Positions 1 through 12,728 of a DNA stretch of 64,000 bases are shown one piece after another. Position numbers and translations under genes: made by a program. Under the pieces are notes generated by a model that saw nothing but the letters and a program-made list of their open reading frames with translations, did not search any database and was not told where the DNA came from. This stretch comes from Owenia fusiformis (lineage: Eukaryota; Annelida; Polychaeta; Sabellida; Oweniidae). The stretch lies in assembly GCA_903813345.2 (NCBI GenBank), contig CAIIXF020000010.1, forward strand, positions 27,740,425-27,804,424. Direction: 5' to 3'. How positions within the stretch are numbered: the stretch's first letter is position 1; each line of letters opens with the position of its first letter.

Positions 1-3000
1 ATACATGTTCCCATTTTCTTTCCATATTTTCCAATTGACCTTCACCCACTGTTCAGCCAACTCTCTAGCTAAATATTGTCCTCGTGAACTCTTTGTATTA
101 GATAGGCCTTCTATTATCATTTGTTGTAATGGGGGCCAGGCGTTTGGGAAATCCCATTGCTCACCAGATTCAATCTTCGAACTTGGCATCCCACCTGGAT
201 AATCAAGGACCTTCTCATCCTAAAGAGCAGAATAAAGACGCAGTGTGAAAGATGGCATCGTGACATCAATTTCCACAATCGGAACATACGTTGCAATTCG
301 AATAATTATAATTCATTAAGGTTGGTAAGCGGTTAAAGACCTGGGAACTTTATAAAGTTTAAGTGCAAATGGTATGAAAAATGAACCCAAAAAACTTAAA
401 GGGAAAGAACAAACTAAACCACATTCTTAAAATCTACGCAGTTACCAACCTTTAAATATTTGATCACTTTCTCTTCAACTTCAACTTTGCTGTTCATATC
501 ACTCTCGTTTCCATAGCAACCCACAAACAGGGGAATGATGTTTGATGCAAAGAAAAAATCTCGACTGGTCTGAAGGTCAATGTCATAATCTAACCAGATT
601 CCCCTCGATTCGTTCCAAAGAACGGCATCAATTGCTCTCTGACGAAGTTCTGCTTTTTTACGAAACATTTCTTTCTGATCAGTCAGACCTGCAAATGAAT
701 AAATAAATGAGTACATGTATTTGTATTTTGTATTCAAGGTTATTTTCAGAAAACGTTAAAGATAGTGACAATTGAGCAGGAACTATTATTTGTATTAGAC
801 ATGGAACATAATAATTATGATAAACAAATGAAAATTGTCTATGATGGACCGATTGAGCGACAGATAAATAAATGAACTCATACATATATTCATACATTCA
901 CAAATGATCTTTCGGGTGACATTATTTTTTCTATGACCTCAGTAATGGTATTCAAAGAACATTAAAAGTAACACACTTACCCAACATTGCGTTCATGTTA
1001 GATAGGAGGACCGCGTTCCAATACAACAAAGCATTCAATTCCACGGGAATTATCCGATTTGTTTTGATGCTTTTTAAGATATTCGTGTTTTTGTCGGCAA
1101 TGGGATTTGGAAGCCACCTTGTAGAAAAGTCCATGCCACTTTCACAAGCTGAAGCGAGATTGGAAAATATTTCTCTCTTGCGTTCTTGGGATAGTCCAGC
1201 AGTAGTCTTGACATCTTCTCTGTATGACTCTGGTCTAAACGTGCAACAAAATATTCCAAAACATAATACAATGAGAGAGTTGCATCGTTCAAGCAACCCA
1301 TCTCAAACTTAATGTTTAGACATTGGCATTGTATAAAGAATCATCTTTTAATGTGGATAACAGTGGTACACACCTTGGAATGGGTTGGTCAACGTTATAA
1401 CGGGCCATTTTGTAGACTTCACCATTTTTGATGACTTCTATGGTACGGTTATCTTCCCAAAAGTTATACTCCTTTTCAAGAAGATGTATGTTGTCCTTTA
1501 AAAAAGTCAGATCGGATGTACGGCGTACGTATGCGTCAACCATCGGGATAAGAAATGGGGGCTGACTTCTGGTTATGTAATAAACTCTTGTACCATTAGG
1601 GACATGGCCAAACCTACCAAAGATAATAAGAAATTGGGTGTCATTTAAGAATAATCTATTGCAGCAGTCGAAAGATTAATAACAAGCAGGAAAAATTAAT
1701 TACAAGCAAAAAAATAATCTCATAAATCGTATTATCGATACCACTATTGCTACAGAACTACATGTGCAGCCATCAAAATATCCAAAACCAAAATACTATA
1801 CGTAAATGTGAAATTGGTATTGTACCTTTGAACCATGTACAGGAGGTTTGATAGCATTCCCTTTACAGTAGGGAACATGTCACATAACAACAGTCCATTG
1901 ATAACCCAGTATGAGTCCCTGAAATATATGGATATCCAGATTTCATTGAACACAAGGAGGCGTTGTATAACGAAAAGTTACAGCTGTGTTAACCTCCCGA
2001 TATTTATATTTTCAGATGCCTGTAACATGTGTAAGAACAGAACATACGCTAAATTGCAAGGGCGTGTAGGGGCATGAAGTTTTAAGAATGAGTCACATAT
2101 CACTGGGGAGTATCGTGATGCAACAACACCGTGTTGTTGCATCAAGATGGCCAGACTTCCGGTGATAGATTTTCGTACGATATTTTGTTTCCCCAATTAA
2201 ACCCATTTCTAGGACGAGTTGCTCAATAACCATACACATACAGTTAGCGCACGATCTATATTTAAAGAAACTGTCATTAGTATACATGTACCATCACCAA
2301 GAAGCAATAAGTTCACGGTTTTAGTTCCTCACTATTGATGCAACAACACCAAACCGAAGATGCAACAACACCCCTCTAGATTTGAGCAATGATGCAGCAA
2401 CACCAATTAATAGTATAATTTCAGAAGACCATAAATCTCGAGAGGAACAGATTTTTAAATGCTACTATTGCAACACCGTTACCCATATTTGCGTTCTTCT
2501 CAAGGCATTCAAAATACACGTCCTGCGGGCGAAGATCCTTTATATGTATTTCAAAAAAATTATAGTTTTAAATATTATAATGTACTGGACGTTGTTCTAT
2601 AACATAGTTCAATCGCCTTTAACATGACAAGCTTTAGTAACCCAATCTATTTTCATAAACCACTGTTCCATAGCTTGATGACCCTGACTCCAGTTAGTAT
2701 CATTCAAAATGGTGGACAAACATCTTTCGTTCTCGGTAAACATGATGAGCTATTGGAAATTATCTGTCATCCATCTGTGGAACAGTGATGAACTAGTAGA
2801 TGTACGTTACCACTGTTTATCAAATTATAACTAAAACAGTTTAACTGTGACATTCGTGAGCTTATGTTGATGGAATGATTGCTTCATCTATGATATAATA
2901 TGATTTGATTCTTTATCTCCTCCAATTTGGAGAGCCAACGTGTAAAAACGTCTAATTGACTTTATTAGAGAGGCCGTTTAGTCTTGCACGACGCACGTGT

Positions 3001-6000
3001 ACAATTATTGCTCTCTTTGGATTCCTTCTCTCCGACTGAGTAAAAAGGTAAACAAAAGTGATAAGATTAAGGGCCCAAAAAGGTAAATTGATAGGGGTAC
3101 AGTTATCCCAGATATCCCGGACCCTCGGGAAATATCATATTGTCTCTCGGAATAAAACCAATATTGAATCCCTCTCAGTAAATAACCTTTATATAATAGC
3201 ATTGCGGTATAACTGCAATATCATTAAACCAACACTCTTCCTACACAACTCTTGAGAACGATGTACAACTCCTGGATAGCGTAAACTCCTGAGCAGCGTA
3301 TACAACTCTTCAACTTGATACATGACATCATACTTTGGGTGGGATAACAAAGGATATACAATATACAATTGAGGTCAACTGGCAAAACTGTATACCAATA
3401 CTGTAATCCTTGAAAGTTCGGAGGTCGAGGTCAACAGTACTCTCAGGGTTTACTGTTGAGGTATACACTTTGGCCAGTTGACCGAATAGAGAGGTTGACA
3501 ATTGTTTGTTAGTCCGAAGAATATCATAATTTGAAGGATATAAATTATACAATTGTAGACCTCTCTTAAGGTCAACTGGCAAAATTGTATACCGATACTG
3601 TAAACCTTGAAAGTACTGTTGATCAAGACCAGAGGTCGAGGACACTTTTGCCAGTTGACCGAAAAGAGAGGTTAACAATTGTTCTGTTAGTCCAAATAAT
3701 ATAATAATTGGACGAATATATAATCGAATGTCACGTGAACATATTTGATAAGTAAAGGTATCTCCAAGCCGTCGAATACTTGTAATTTTTTACACAACTT
3801 ATTTTTTCAAAATTAAAAAAAATTCAACATTAAAAAAACAATTTTTCAAAAATAGGGGTCAACAGTACCTAGAAGTGGTCAACAGTTTACAATTGTTGAC
3901 CTCCCCAGAGGTCAACCGGCAAAATTGTATACCGAGACTGTATACGAAAAACTACTGTTGACAGAGACCGAAGGTCGAGGTTTACAGTCGAGGTATATGA
4001 TTTTGACGGTTGATCGAATGGAGAGGTCTACAATTGTTTTGTTAGTCTGAGTAAACTAATAATACACATATAGACGACAATCATTAATCGGCATGGCTTC
4101 ATTTCACAACCTTTTCTCCGAACCACGTTAGCAATATTTTTTTAGAAAATCTGGAGACAGTGCAAGTAGCTTAACTCTGTATTTGGCACATCACGGCGTA
4201 CTCGTTAGTGAATTAATGTTAATTTTAAGTTTCTATTTGTATTTTTGCTATACTTGTCGCCTAGTAAAGTCATTTTCACTAACGTTTACAAAATGTCCGT
4301 CTTCCATGTTTTTTTGTGACGTCATGAAATTTTTTTTCAGAAGTAGCGGTCAACAGTACCTAGTAGTGGTCAACAGTACATAATTTTAACCGCTAATCAA
4401 CCAATCAGAATTGAGCATTTCAATTGAGGTACTAATAACACAAAATGACTGATATCTGTTGTCTTTCCAAAATTATATTAGTTATTTGTAAGCAATTTCC
4501 ATACGATAAATCAAGGGCATTTAATTTAGAAAATGCATAATCTTTATTTTTCAGATACAATATCAATGAGATTGCCTCCCGGGGATTCTGTACTTTATTT
4601 AGTTTGCCTTGTATATCCTTTTAACTTTGATATAGACAAAGAAACCAAACAAAATACGTTTCGTTCATGGACCACTGACTCACGCGTTTTATTCATGTCC
4701 CGACCTACACCTGTAAACAGAACATAAAACAGTTTCTCTTGTTGTCCAATGATACATTATATTGGCGTTTTTGCATCAGCACATTGGTGTTGTTGCATCA
4801 TCGATAAGAAACAGAGTGGTGTTGTTGCATCAATAGTGAGGAATTAAAACCACGAATTTATCGCTTCTTGATGATGCTACATGTATACCAATGACAGTTT
4901 TTTAAAATATAGATCATACGCTAACTGCATGTGTATGATTATTGAGCAACTCGTCCTAGAAATGGGTGTAAATTGGAAAAACAAAACATCGTACGAAAAT
5001 CGATCACCGGAAGTCTGGCCATCTTGATGCAACAACACGGTGTTGTTGCATCACGATACCCCCCAGTGACATATGTAACATTGTGTTAAGTGGAATCTAT
5101 CACAATATATTATACATCATTAGAATGGAGGAAACATTAATTTATAACACAATTAAACAATAAATGCCACCACTCACCAGTAATATAATTCTCTGAACCT
5201 GCCACCTGGGATGACGAATGGATGAGGAAGTGGAATCAAAGAATGGCGCTCTGGGTGATCATGTACGTCCTTATGAATCTACGCACGGTAAAATATACAC
5301 GTGTAGTCTTCGAGTTTCGATTTACTTTGAATCAACAGATGTTAAATCAACCCTTTCGTATACGAACGGCCAAGACACGGAGGTAAAGTATGCAGAAGAT
5401 CGAATTTCTCTGGAGTGACACAGACTCGGGTTGTATTAGTTTAAAAAACGTCAACGGTATAATCAACGTAGACAACTCCCTTTGATACCCCCTAATCTAT
5501 TTCATGTTCACCTCATATATATATTAACCATTTACCTTTCGACTTAGATCCTTCCACTTTGCGTTCAGATCAGCCATCCATATTTTCATATCAGGGTTGA
5601 CAACTTTTCCCACAATATATGGACTGTAAAATGTATAAGAACATCATTCCTAGAATTCGAATATTGCGATCGCTTAATCAAATTTTGAATTGAATACTAG
5701 TAGATAAAAGACATATCGCGAGTATCACGTATTGCTCGCTATATGTGATTCTGCTTTTAATAAAATAAAAACATATTATAGAAAATATAAGTCGCAGCAG
5801 TCAGCTGATTTTTTCAAAGTTGAATTGCCAGACGAGCTATGTTCAATAAGTTTACTTTGCAAAACTCATTGAAATATAAACAGGTATTGCTTTCACAGAA
5901 TGAGGATCTATCACAGAACTTTGATTTTTGATGTTTGCAAGTTTGCATGGACTATATTTATACGCTGACTTGGTAAAACTCGCCAATGCCCTACTTGGGA

Positions 6001-6488
6001 TTCCAATCCTCTGGAGTATGTTGGATGAGTTCTGTACCGGGGCCTTCGAAGTAGGTTCTCACAAAAGTGTGGACCTCATCAGTTGTAGGTTCCCTGCCGT
6101 TCTTGTTCAAATCAGCAAATGCTTTCAATGTCTCATCTGCAATGTAGTTTATTCATGTCGTAGCCAAGATATGGGAATGAGGTAAGTCAAAAGCCTGGGT
6201 ACTAAGTATGCAGATTCTGATTGTCATTTCTCAGTTCAACTTAGCAATTTACTTTCTTCATCAACCTTCAGTATTTATTGTATCATTCACACAAATTAAC
6301 CTACATCATAAATGTACATTTAAGAATAACATTATCTTTCAACTCCCTAACAACAACAGTAATCACGTGACCGCATAAACAGCATACCTGGCGTCGTCCT
6401 TAGTCGGAGATCTACGAAGGTCTTCGAGTCCTCGAACAAGTTTGAATTTTGCACGACACGGAGCAGCGTGTCATTACAGAATATGGAA
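1..6488 (-). CDS. TREH: Trehalase (GH37), partial, nine exons, 3' end beyond the left edge
   Basis: Hydrolyses trehalose to two glucose molecules; animal trehalases are secreted or GPI-anchored. Exons in transcript order (minus strand): 6488-6388, 6136-5995, 5623-5536, 5278-5178, 1918-1826, 1613-1374, 1234-981, 688-450, 219-1. All join in frame through GT-AG introns, giving about 490 residues. The first exon reads [13 protein letters not shown] then [10 protein letters not shown], the conserved trehalase N-terminus. Signature 1 ([15 protein letters not shown]) is split across the junction of exons 5178 and 1918. [10 protein letters not shown] follows, then SGMDFSTRW, which contains the catalytic Asp region, and signature 2 [10 protein letters not shown] at about 161-132. 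The C-terminal catalytic Glu region is off the window. The donor at 450/449 (AAG|GTTGGT) is weak but is the only one that keeps the frame. The Trp normally found in SGWDFS is Met here. The start codon and signal peptide exon are not identified. Confidence 0.93.
2101..2350 (+). repeat. Left terminal inverted repeat of the trehalase-intron element
   Basis: Matches the reverse complement of 4818-5068. It begins CACTGGGGAGTATCGTGATG and contains the palindrome 2117-2143 with arms GATGCAACAACAC / GTGTTGTTGCATC around one central base. The inner end is another GATGCAACAACACC motif at 2337-2350. Confidence 0.85.
3371..4060 (+). repeat. Three tandem copies of a self-complementary unit
   Basis: Units begin near 3371, 3569 and 3908. 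Each starts with AGGTCAAC(T/C)GGCAAAA followed by TTGTATACC. After about 90 bp each runs into the inverse, GGTATA..TTTTGCCAGTTGACC in the clearest copies, followed by a conserved tail GAGAGGTT.ACAATTGTT..GTTAGTC. Each unit could therefore fold into a hairpin. Partial relatives (GGTCAACAGTACCTAG) occur near 3857 and 4348. The array lies inside the TIR element at 2101-5068. Confidence 0.75.
4818..5068 (-). repeat. Right terminal inverted repeat of the trehalase-intron element
   Basis: Inverted partner of 2101-2350, including the same palindrome at 5026-5052. It differs from the left copy by scattered substitutions, so the element is not very recent. Confidence 0.85.
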
Positions 6489-6631
6489 CTGAAATATAGA
6501 ACATACTGAATTTTTTCGTCATTCTTTTCATTCACCGGATCACGGGAGCATAATGCAAACGTCTCCTTCAGCCTTATAACACATGCAGTTGATCAAAAAA
6601 TTCAGGTACCGATACCGGCGATATTTCTTAC

Positions 6632-6690
6632 CATTCGAAGCATGCAATGGTGATAATTGCCACAATAACAACATTAAATATTAGTTAAGA
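6632..6690 (-). CDS. Possible upstream trehalase exon (signal-peptide-like), uncertain
   Basis: On the minus strand a strong donor (GAATG|GTAAGA, exon end at 6632) follows a hydrophobic reading VVIVAIITIACFE. It would join the first firm trehalase exon (6488) in phase to give ...CFEC-SIFCND, which resembles the Cys-containing stretch before the conserved trehalase N-terminus. Against it, the same frame has a TAA a few codons upstream and no ATG, so a further exon or an unusual start would be required. Confidence 0.25.
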
Positions 6691-6939
6691 AGACTGTTAT
6701 AACATTTACGCATTGTCTTGTCTATTTAATCTGAGACATAAAAATACTATAGCTATTGTCTCTGATTTAACAATGTTCAACACAAAGCCTTAAAATAATG
6801 AATGTGTGCAAGTACAAGAGAACAGCATATAAAGACTCGGGTATATCAAGACTCTGTCAGAACTAATTAAGAATTCTTAATATATGATATTCCCAAAGTA
6901 TATAACCAGGATTAAACTGTATGCATATATTTCTCAAGA

Positions 6940-8938
6940 GAGGTGTAATTGTTGTTTAAGACGCCGACATCGCGACTGCCTGCGCTGGTCACAAAAACAG
7001 TGGCAATAACAATAGGTCATATCTTTCTGTTGTGACATAGCAATACGATACCTTACTTTACTTCACAAGCTTGCATGCGTTTTGCCATCATTACATTCTT
7101 ACATTAAACCCGTTGCCTATAACAACCACACTTATTCGCCTAAAGTTAATGAATAGTGACACAACGACGTTAAAAGTGCTGTACTCATTATATGAAAGTA
7201 CTCATTCAAAAAATAAAGTAGTAAAGTAATGATATTAACAATATAAGACCATGTAAATACAAACCCTGTGTTTGCCATATTCGTGCAGAAAAGTTTAAGA
7301 AGCTATTCAAGTCCTAAAAAGACGTAACCTGAAAAATAGTATGCTCCTGTGTTTATAACTGTAATACAATAACACTGCTCACTACCGGCTTCTATCCAAT
7401 ATAAATATCAGTTACTTATCGAATATTCTTGAAATGAAAATAGTGTAGTCTTGATCAAATATACAGCGTGACCTTGAAGTACATTTTGTGTGCATTCTTA
7501 TCTCCCGTCTTATCTAAAGGATTCATGTCTTGTACTCGCAGAGTACAAGACATTATGGTTAAACTAAATATCATCTTGATCTCTAGACCCAGTGGAAAGC
7601 GACGATGCTAAATATGGGATATGGGGACTTCTAGTAGATGCTGTCTACAATCTCAGGCACAAACCACATGGCTCGAATGCTAGCTAGCAACAAATTGAAT
7701 GACAAACTCGAGCCGCTATTTACTGGTTATTTTTCTCGCGCATGCCTAATAATTCTAGAATTCATTCCCATCATTCTAGGTGTTTTTTCTGTGATAGATT
7801 CGGTTTAGAACATAATTTGAAACACCTTTTTATTGCTGGGATGGTCGATATTCATGTAATCAAGGGTATGTATTGATTATTTTGCTCAAATGTGTATATT
7901 TGGGTATCTGAATTCCCAAATGATAATGGGTAGGGCAGTGCTCTCCTATAATTATACAGTGCGTATAAAAAACGCAACAAATTGTTATCTCGGAATACTA
8001 AAACCAGTGATAACAGCATTGCTTTCATTCAATCTACCATAAAGCCATGTGTCTGCTCTTTCCAATGGTATGTCATTTATTGACATTGGGTCATGGTTGG
8101 GCGACTTTTTTTCAAAAGTGGACCAAAATTAGATTGGGACCAAGTTGTAAACATCGCGAAAGACCAGGTGCATTTGGAAGAAAACATAAAACCAGTGATG
8201 ACTGCATTCTTTTTATTCAATGTACCACATAGCCACATTTCTCCTCTTTACAATGGTATGCCATTCAATCACATGGATTCATGGTAGGCCAAATTATGAT
8301 TGCTCTCACAAAATGGGGCAAAATCAGCTCGGGACCAAGTTTAAAACATTTCAAAAGCATAGGGTCTATTGGAAGAAGCTGTGGCAGGTGTCACATAGAC
8401 AGTAAAGTGTTCATACTTGTTACAAGAATACATCTTACAACTCTCCAAATTGCAACCACTTCTTAGCATACAAAATGCGCTCATCACTCCATGTCATACA
8501 TGGCTCAGCTCTAAGTCATCAATGGGTTAAGGCTGAGAAAGTTTTGAAATATCTGGTGGAGGAATTGCTAACACTGCCCAACATACTGACTTTTGCAATG
8601 TTTGTTGCATTTTTTTGATACGCCCTGTAGATATTAACGTCATCAAATTATAAAAATATAGTTTAAATGACTAACGTGTGCGCATGTGGGTTTAAAATAA
8701 AGCAAACCGTTTAAGCGAACCTGACATCCGTCGTATTAGATAATAATGGTGTATAGGAAGAACTAACAAGTAAACGAGTAACAAGGAATAACGGTATATT
8801 ATAAGGCAAATACAGATACAAATACAAATACAGGTATGCACCATTTCTATATATTAATTATTACTAGTATATCTTTATTATTTCTGTTGTATGTTGCTTC
8901 GACAAAGCTCCAGCTTTCGAGTATTTCACGATAAGATC
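6940..8938 (+). repeat. Segmental duplication, copy 1, left part
   Basis: Aligns by eye with 33605-34969, beginning at (G)AGGTGTAA and ending at ACGATAAGATC. Copy 1 carries an extra 671-bp transposon (7957-8627). The homology resumes at 25870, so this copy was split by 16.9 kb of other DNA. No coding potential is shared between the two copies in this part; ORFs present in one are broken in the other. Confidence 0.8.
7957..8627. mobile_element. 671-bp Tc1/mariner-type MITE with TA target duplication
   Basis: Inverted ends CAGTGCGTATAAAAAACG and CAGGGCGTATCAAAAAAA continue into a shared GCAACAAA. TA flanks both sides (7955-7956, 8628-8629). The paralogous locus at 34641-34660 (GTATAATTATAGATCTT) is the empty site with one TA. 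Inside are two tandem copies of about 190 bp (about 8000-8190 and 8199-8380), each starting near AACCAGTGAT. No transposase is visible. Confidence 0.85.
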
Positions 8939-8957
8939 ATCTTATCTTATCAACTAA

Positions 8958-10020
8958 TCTTTCCACCATGGTATTTTCCCCGGTGATTTAAAATTTGCTA
9001 AAGTGAAACCTATCCATAAAAAGACAGGATGAACATTTTTATTCTTTATGTATTTTCATGACTTTATGATAAATGCACGGCCACAAGAATTGTAGATCTT
9101 TAGAAAGACAAAACATTCTTAATGCTCATCAATATGGCTTCAAAAAAGATAACTCTACATTCATGGCAGTCTGTAAGAAGGGCAATGGGAGATAGGTCAC
9201 ATTGTATTCGGATTATGTGTGACCTATCCAAAGCATTTGATACTTAAAATCACGATATTCTGTTACAAAAATCAGATCATTATGGAATTCGGGGAACTGC
9301 CTCCGATTGGTTCAAAAGTTACCTCTCAAACAGAACTCAAGTTGTTGAAATTGACGGTACTTTTTCATTAATTTGTCTTTTGGAGTGTCTCAAGGAACAA
9401 TTTAGGTCCCCTCCTCTTTATTATCTATATTAATGACATCTAAATTTCCTCTGATGCTGCTGAAATGTTTAAATATGCAGATGATACAAATATATTAGTT
9501 GAACAACTTAACTTGTCCATAAATCATGAACTTATTATTATAACTTATAATTTATAAGTGAATGGTTCAACTGCAACAAGCTTTCTCTCAACTCTTCTAA
9601 AACTAATTATCTTGTCTTTAAATCTCCACAGAAAGTCATTGATTATGACAACATTTAAATATCCATGAACAACACTGTCTTGCAAATGACTGATGTTAGT
9701 AATTTTGTTGGAGTTCTTAAAGATGAACATCTCTCTGGAAACCTCATATGAGGCATGTTGAAACAAAAATCTCCAAGACTCTTGCAGCACTTCATAGAGT
9801 GAAACATAACTTAGATTACAAAGCCCTAAAAACAATATATAATTCCCTCATTTATTCGTATATCAACTACAATATTATAATCTGGGGAAATGTTCCACCT
9901 TCATATCTTATGAAAATCCATAGATTACAAAAGCAATTTATAATATTAGAATACTTTTTGCAAATCTAGAGATAACACGGCTCCTTATTTTAAAGTTGCA
10001 GGCATACTAAATATCTTCCA
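8958..10020 (+). pseudogene. Decayed non-LTR retrotransposon (LINE) reverse transcriptase
   Basis: Frameshifts and stops interrupt a recognisable reverse transcriptase. GIFPGDLKFAKVKPIHKK reads from about 8974, NAHQYGFKKDNST near 9123, then CDLSKAFDT (with a stop), SDWFKSYLSNRTQVV near 9310, GVSQGT, and FKYADDTNILV near 9470, the catalytic ADD box. The C-terminal thumb and tail segment reads KISKTLAALHRVKHNL then SYINYNIIIWGNVPP at 9755-9900. The remnant belongs to the jockey/CR1-like type. It is 5' truncated and begins within 20 bp of the breakpoint of the segmental duplication at 8938. Its 3' limit is not clear and may extend to about 10240. Confidence 0.85.
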
Positions 10021-10239
10021 AGTTGTTGAACTTAATCACCCAAATTCAAAAAATGTCCCAATTCAGGTTTGAAAAATCTGATTTTTGAAGTCAGAGTAGC
10101 ACTGATTATTTTTTGTTGAGACAAAAGAACATATATTGATAGATAATACTGTGAAATATTTTCAACAATCTCCTCCTCGTTTTCAAGATATGGCATATTA
10201 TACATCAACCAAAATTTATTGGAATAAGACATAAAAACC

Positions 10240-11766
10240 TCCGTTACTACTAATATATATTTAGTTTATTGCGTGAACTTAAGATCCAATCAATTAATTT
10301 TGTATATAAAATACTTTATATTTCTGTAATGTGTGTCTATATTCTCAATATCAAACAAAACTTCAGAATATCTACAGCAAAGCAAAATGACATGGTCTTA
10401 AAATTAACCATTCGTTTTTAAATTGTAAATCTTTCCATTGATCAGAAATGTGTCATATATAGCAACTTCTATATTGGATTACAATCGAAGGAAAATATAT
10501 TATTTTTGAGTTAAATGGAAAGTTTCAACTAGGGAAAACCTGATGGGCTGTGTTTTTCCTGCGGTTACTGAAGACATTTCTGAAAAAATATATCTCAACT
10601 TTAGCATCATAAAGTAACGAGGATTTCTGTATGTACTTTTTGTTTAAATCAGAAAAATAATGATAACAAATTCAGTGTATTAACCAAGATTGGGTAGTCA
10701 TTTCCAGTGATTATTCACATCGCAATGAAAAAAAACATCAGGTGAATCCGTAACATGTTTTTTACACGATTGCTATCACTTAGGAGGAATACAAATGTAC
10801 AATATCAAAGTATATAGTAAATACTTTTTGTCACAAAACCGTAATCATGTATACATTTAGTAAAACTTGGATTATAGTGTATATTTATAAGAATGATCAT
10901 ACTTTTTAGAACGTTTTAATTGGTGGTTGTTGTTTACACAATAATAAAAATATGTTTCAGTAACACCCAAACATATACAAGCAATAAGTAATACTCGTAA
11001 TGTTCGCTGAACAAAAAATCACCTTGGAAGAAAGTTTCGTTACTATGATGTAATGATGCTTAAAGGGATCCAACACCTTACAAAACTTCTTAACGGAGAG
11101 GAATAAGGGAAAATGCTTGCCGGATTCTGAATCTGTGTATTTTTTAATGATTTTTCACCGTCTTAGAATTTCAATTTTTTTCTTTTGAAAAAATGAGATT
11201 TGCATTGTTTTCCAATTAGAAAAATGAGTAAACATGAATAGCTCGAAATCTAACGGTGAGATTTTGTTTTAAAAAATCATGGATATCAAGGCTGAATATA
11301 GCTATACAATAAACCTAAAAAAGCAATGCTTGGACTCTTCATATTCACACAAAAAATTAATTAGCAAATGAGGTTTGATATTTGTGAGAATAAGTACGAA
11401 TGTACGAGTCGCAATGCTCTACAAACACCAGACTACAGGGTGGATTAGGATCAATGACACACATAAAAATTAATTAAAATATATTTTATGATAATTATCT
11501 CAAACAAAAGCAGTTAGCGAAGGATACATTTCATTACACTCAATAAACATTTATCACTTTTGACTATATATACATATCTCATGGGAATGTATTTCCATCT
11601 GCTCAAGATATCATATTTTAGCTTCGAAAATCATAATCGTTGGATAATACATTTGTCTCAGAATGATAGGCCACCCTGTAGCAATGTAGCTTTCACTTGA
11701 AGTGTACCCTTGAGAATATAATATAATAATGAACTTACTTTCAAATTGGTCTTGCTTTTGTGGCGT
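10240..11766. other. No gene recognised
   Basis: AT-rich DNA between the LINE remnant and the CACGGTG-ended element. I see no exon with flanking splice sites, no RNA gene and no clear repeat. Confidence 0.5.
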
Positions 11767-11849
11767 ATGTGCACGGTGTTATAGCATGACGGATACGCCA
11801 CCTCTGAAAACGAGGTTAGTCGAATACGATCACTGAGTTATCCAATAAA

Positions 11850-11876
11850 ATGGCCACGATGAAACAGAAAGCTAAG
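11850..11876 (+). CDS. Possible first coding exon near the left end of the CACGGTG element
   Basis: ATG at 11850 opens nine codons (MATMKQKAK) and is followed directly by a good donor, AAG|GTAGGT. It lies 78 bp inside the left terminus and points inward. No downstream exon could be assigned, so this is only a candidate. Confidence 0.25.
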
Positions 11877-12053
11877 GTAGGTGCATTATTTTCTACTACT
11901 GCGTATCAATAAAAGCATGAAAGATTTATGTAAGCGTCGCATTCGGTGATGTATTCAGTAATGTTTATTTTGAACGTAGTCTTTGCAAATCGACGCCCAT
12001 GGATAACATGAAATAAGCGAAAAACTGTCGAGTTTGAAATTCAAAACTTCATA

Positions 12054-12359
12054 AAAGGAGGACGAGTTGTTTGTAGAATGAATCGGGGGATTTTTTTCAT
12101 GAATTTTGCTTATGTTTTTCATCCAAAAAACATCAATACACTTTAAAACATTTTGTTTACTTTAAGATTACACCATGTAATCCAAAAATATATTTCTCGT
12201 TTTCAAAGATAATCCATGGATTAACACCCAGGTATTTTTATTTTTCAAACTTCAGAGGGCTGGGAATCATTGATGCTCAACGCTTTTGAATATGATAAAT
12301 GCTGTTTTAAATAGGTTTTACGTATGCCATTAATTTCTCAAATTATGTAAGCTGAATGC
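12054..12359 (+). repeat. Left arm of a 306-bp internal inverted repeat
   Basis: The reverse complement of 15255-15560, the same length with about 8 mismatches. The intervening 2.9 kb holds short hairpins but no recognisable gene. Confidence 0.9.
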
Positions 12360-12728
12360 GCCCTAGAATATTCTCTTGGAGGAATCCAATGGTAATCCAA
12401 TGGTAGTTCCAAGCAGATTTTTAGATGGCAGGTAAGTAAATTCGTTAGTACTCGCCTTATTGGGTTGAGTTAGTTTATATTCAAAAATTATATATGATTC
12501 TGTAAAGATGTCAGTGTGGATGCTATATAGATTGCACACGTATGGTAAGCTGTATAATCCTATATTATGTAACACGAGTACAGTTTTGGTTGACATGATT
12601 GTGACTGAGTGAGGGATTAAACTCTTTAAGGTAGTTCTGCATGTTGATAATTTTTACTAATTTTGGTGATGAATAAATTATCTGATATTTATAAATTGGG
12701 CAAATTTTTTTACATTTTAAGTACTGGA

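Larger units (their letters stand above)
2101..5068. mobile_element. 2,968-bp TIR DNA transposon (non-autonomous) inside a trehalase intron
   Basis: Ends are CACTGGGG...CCCCAGTG, flanked on both sides by the 6-bp target duplication ACATAT (2095-2100 and 5069-5074). The terminal inverted repeats are about 250 bp (2101-2350 against 4818-5068) and roughly 93 percent identical by eye. They contain a 27-bp palindrome and several subterminal copies of GGTGTTGTTGCATC, the kind of arrangement that often serves as transposase binding sites. No transposase can be read inside. The element fills most of the intron between exons 5178 and 1918; without it that intron would be about 285 bp. Superfamily not assigned. 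Confidence 0.85.

Noticed and set aside
2609-2743. 44-codon minus-strand frame (MFTENERCL... ending HVKGD) inside the trehalase-intron element
   Set aside because: It reads protein-like and could be a transposase remnant, but is too short to assign and matches nothing I recognise.
7140-7280. Short minus-strand ORF starting MANTGFVFTW as a trehalase signal-peptide exon
   Set aside because: The duplicated copy near 33900 breaks the frame early and no donor follows, so it is not conserved as coding.
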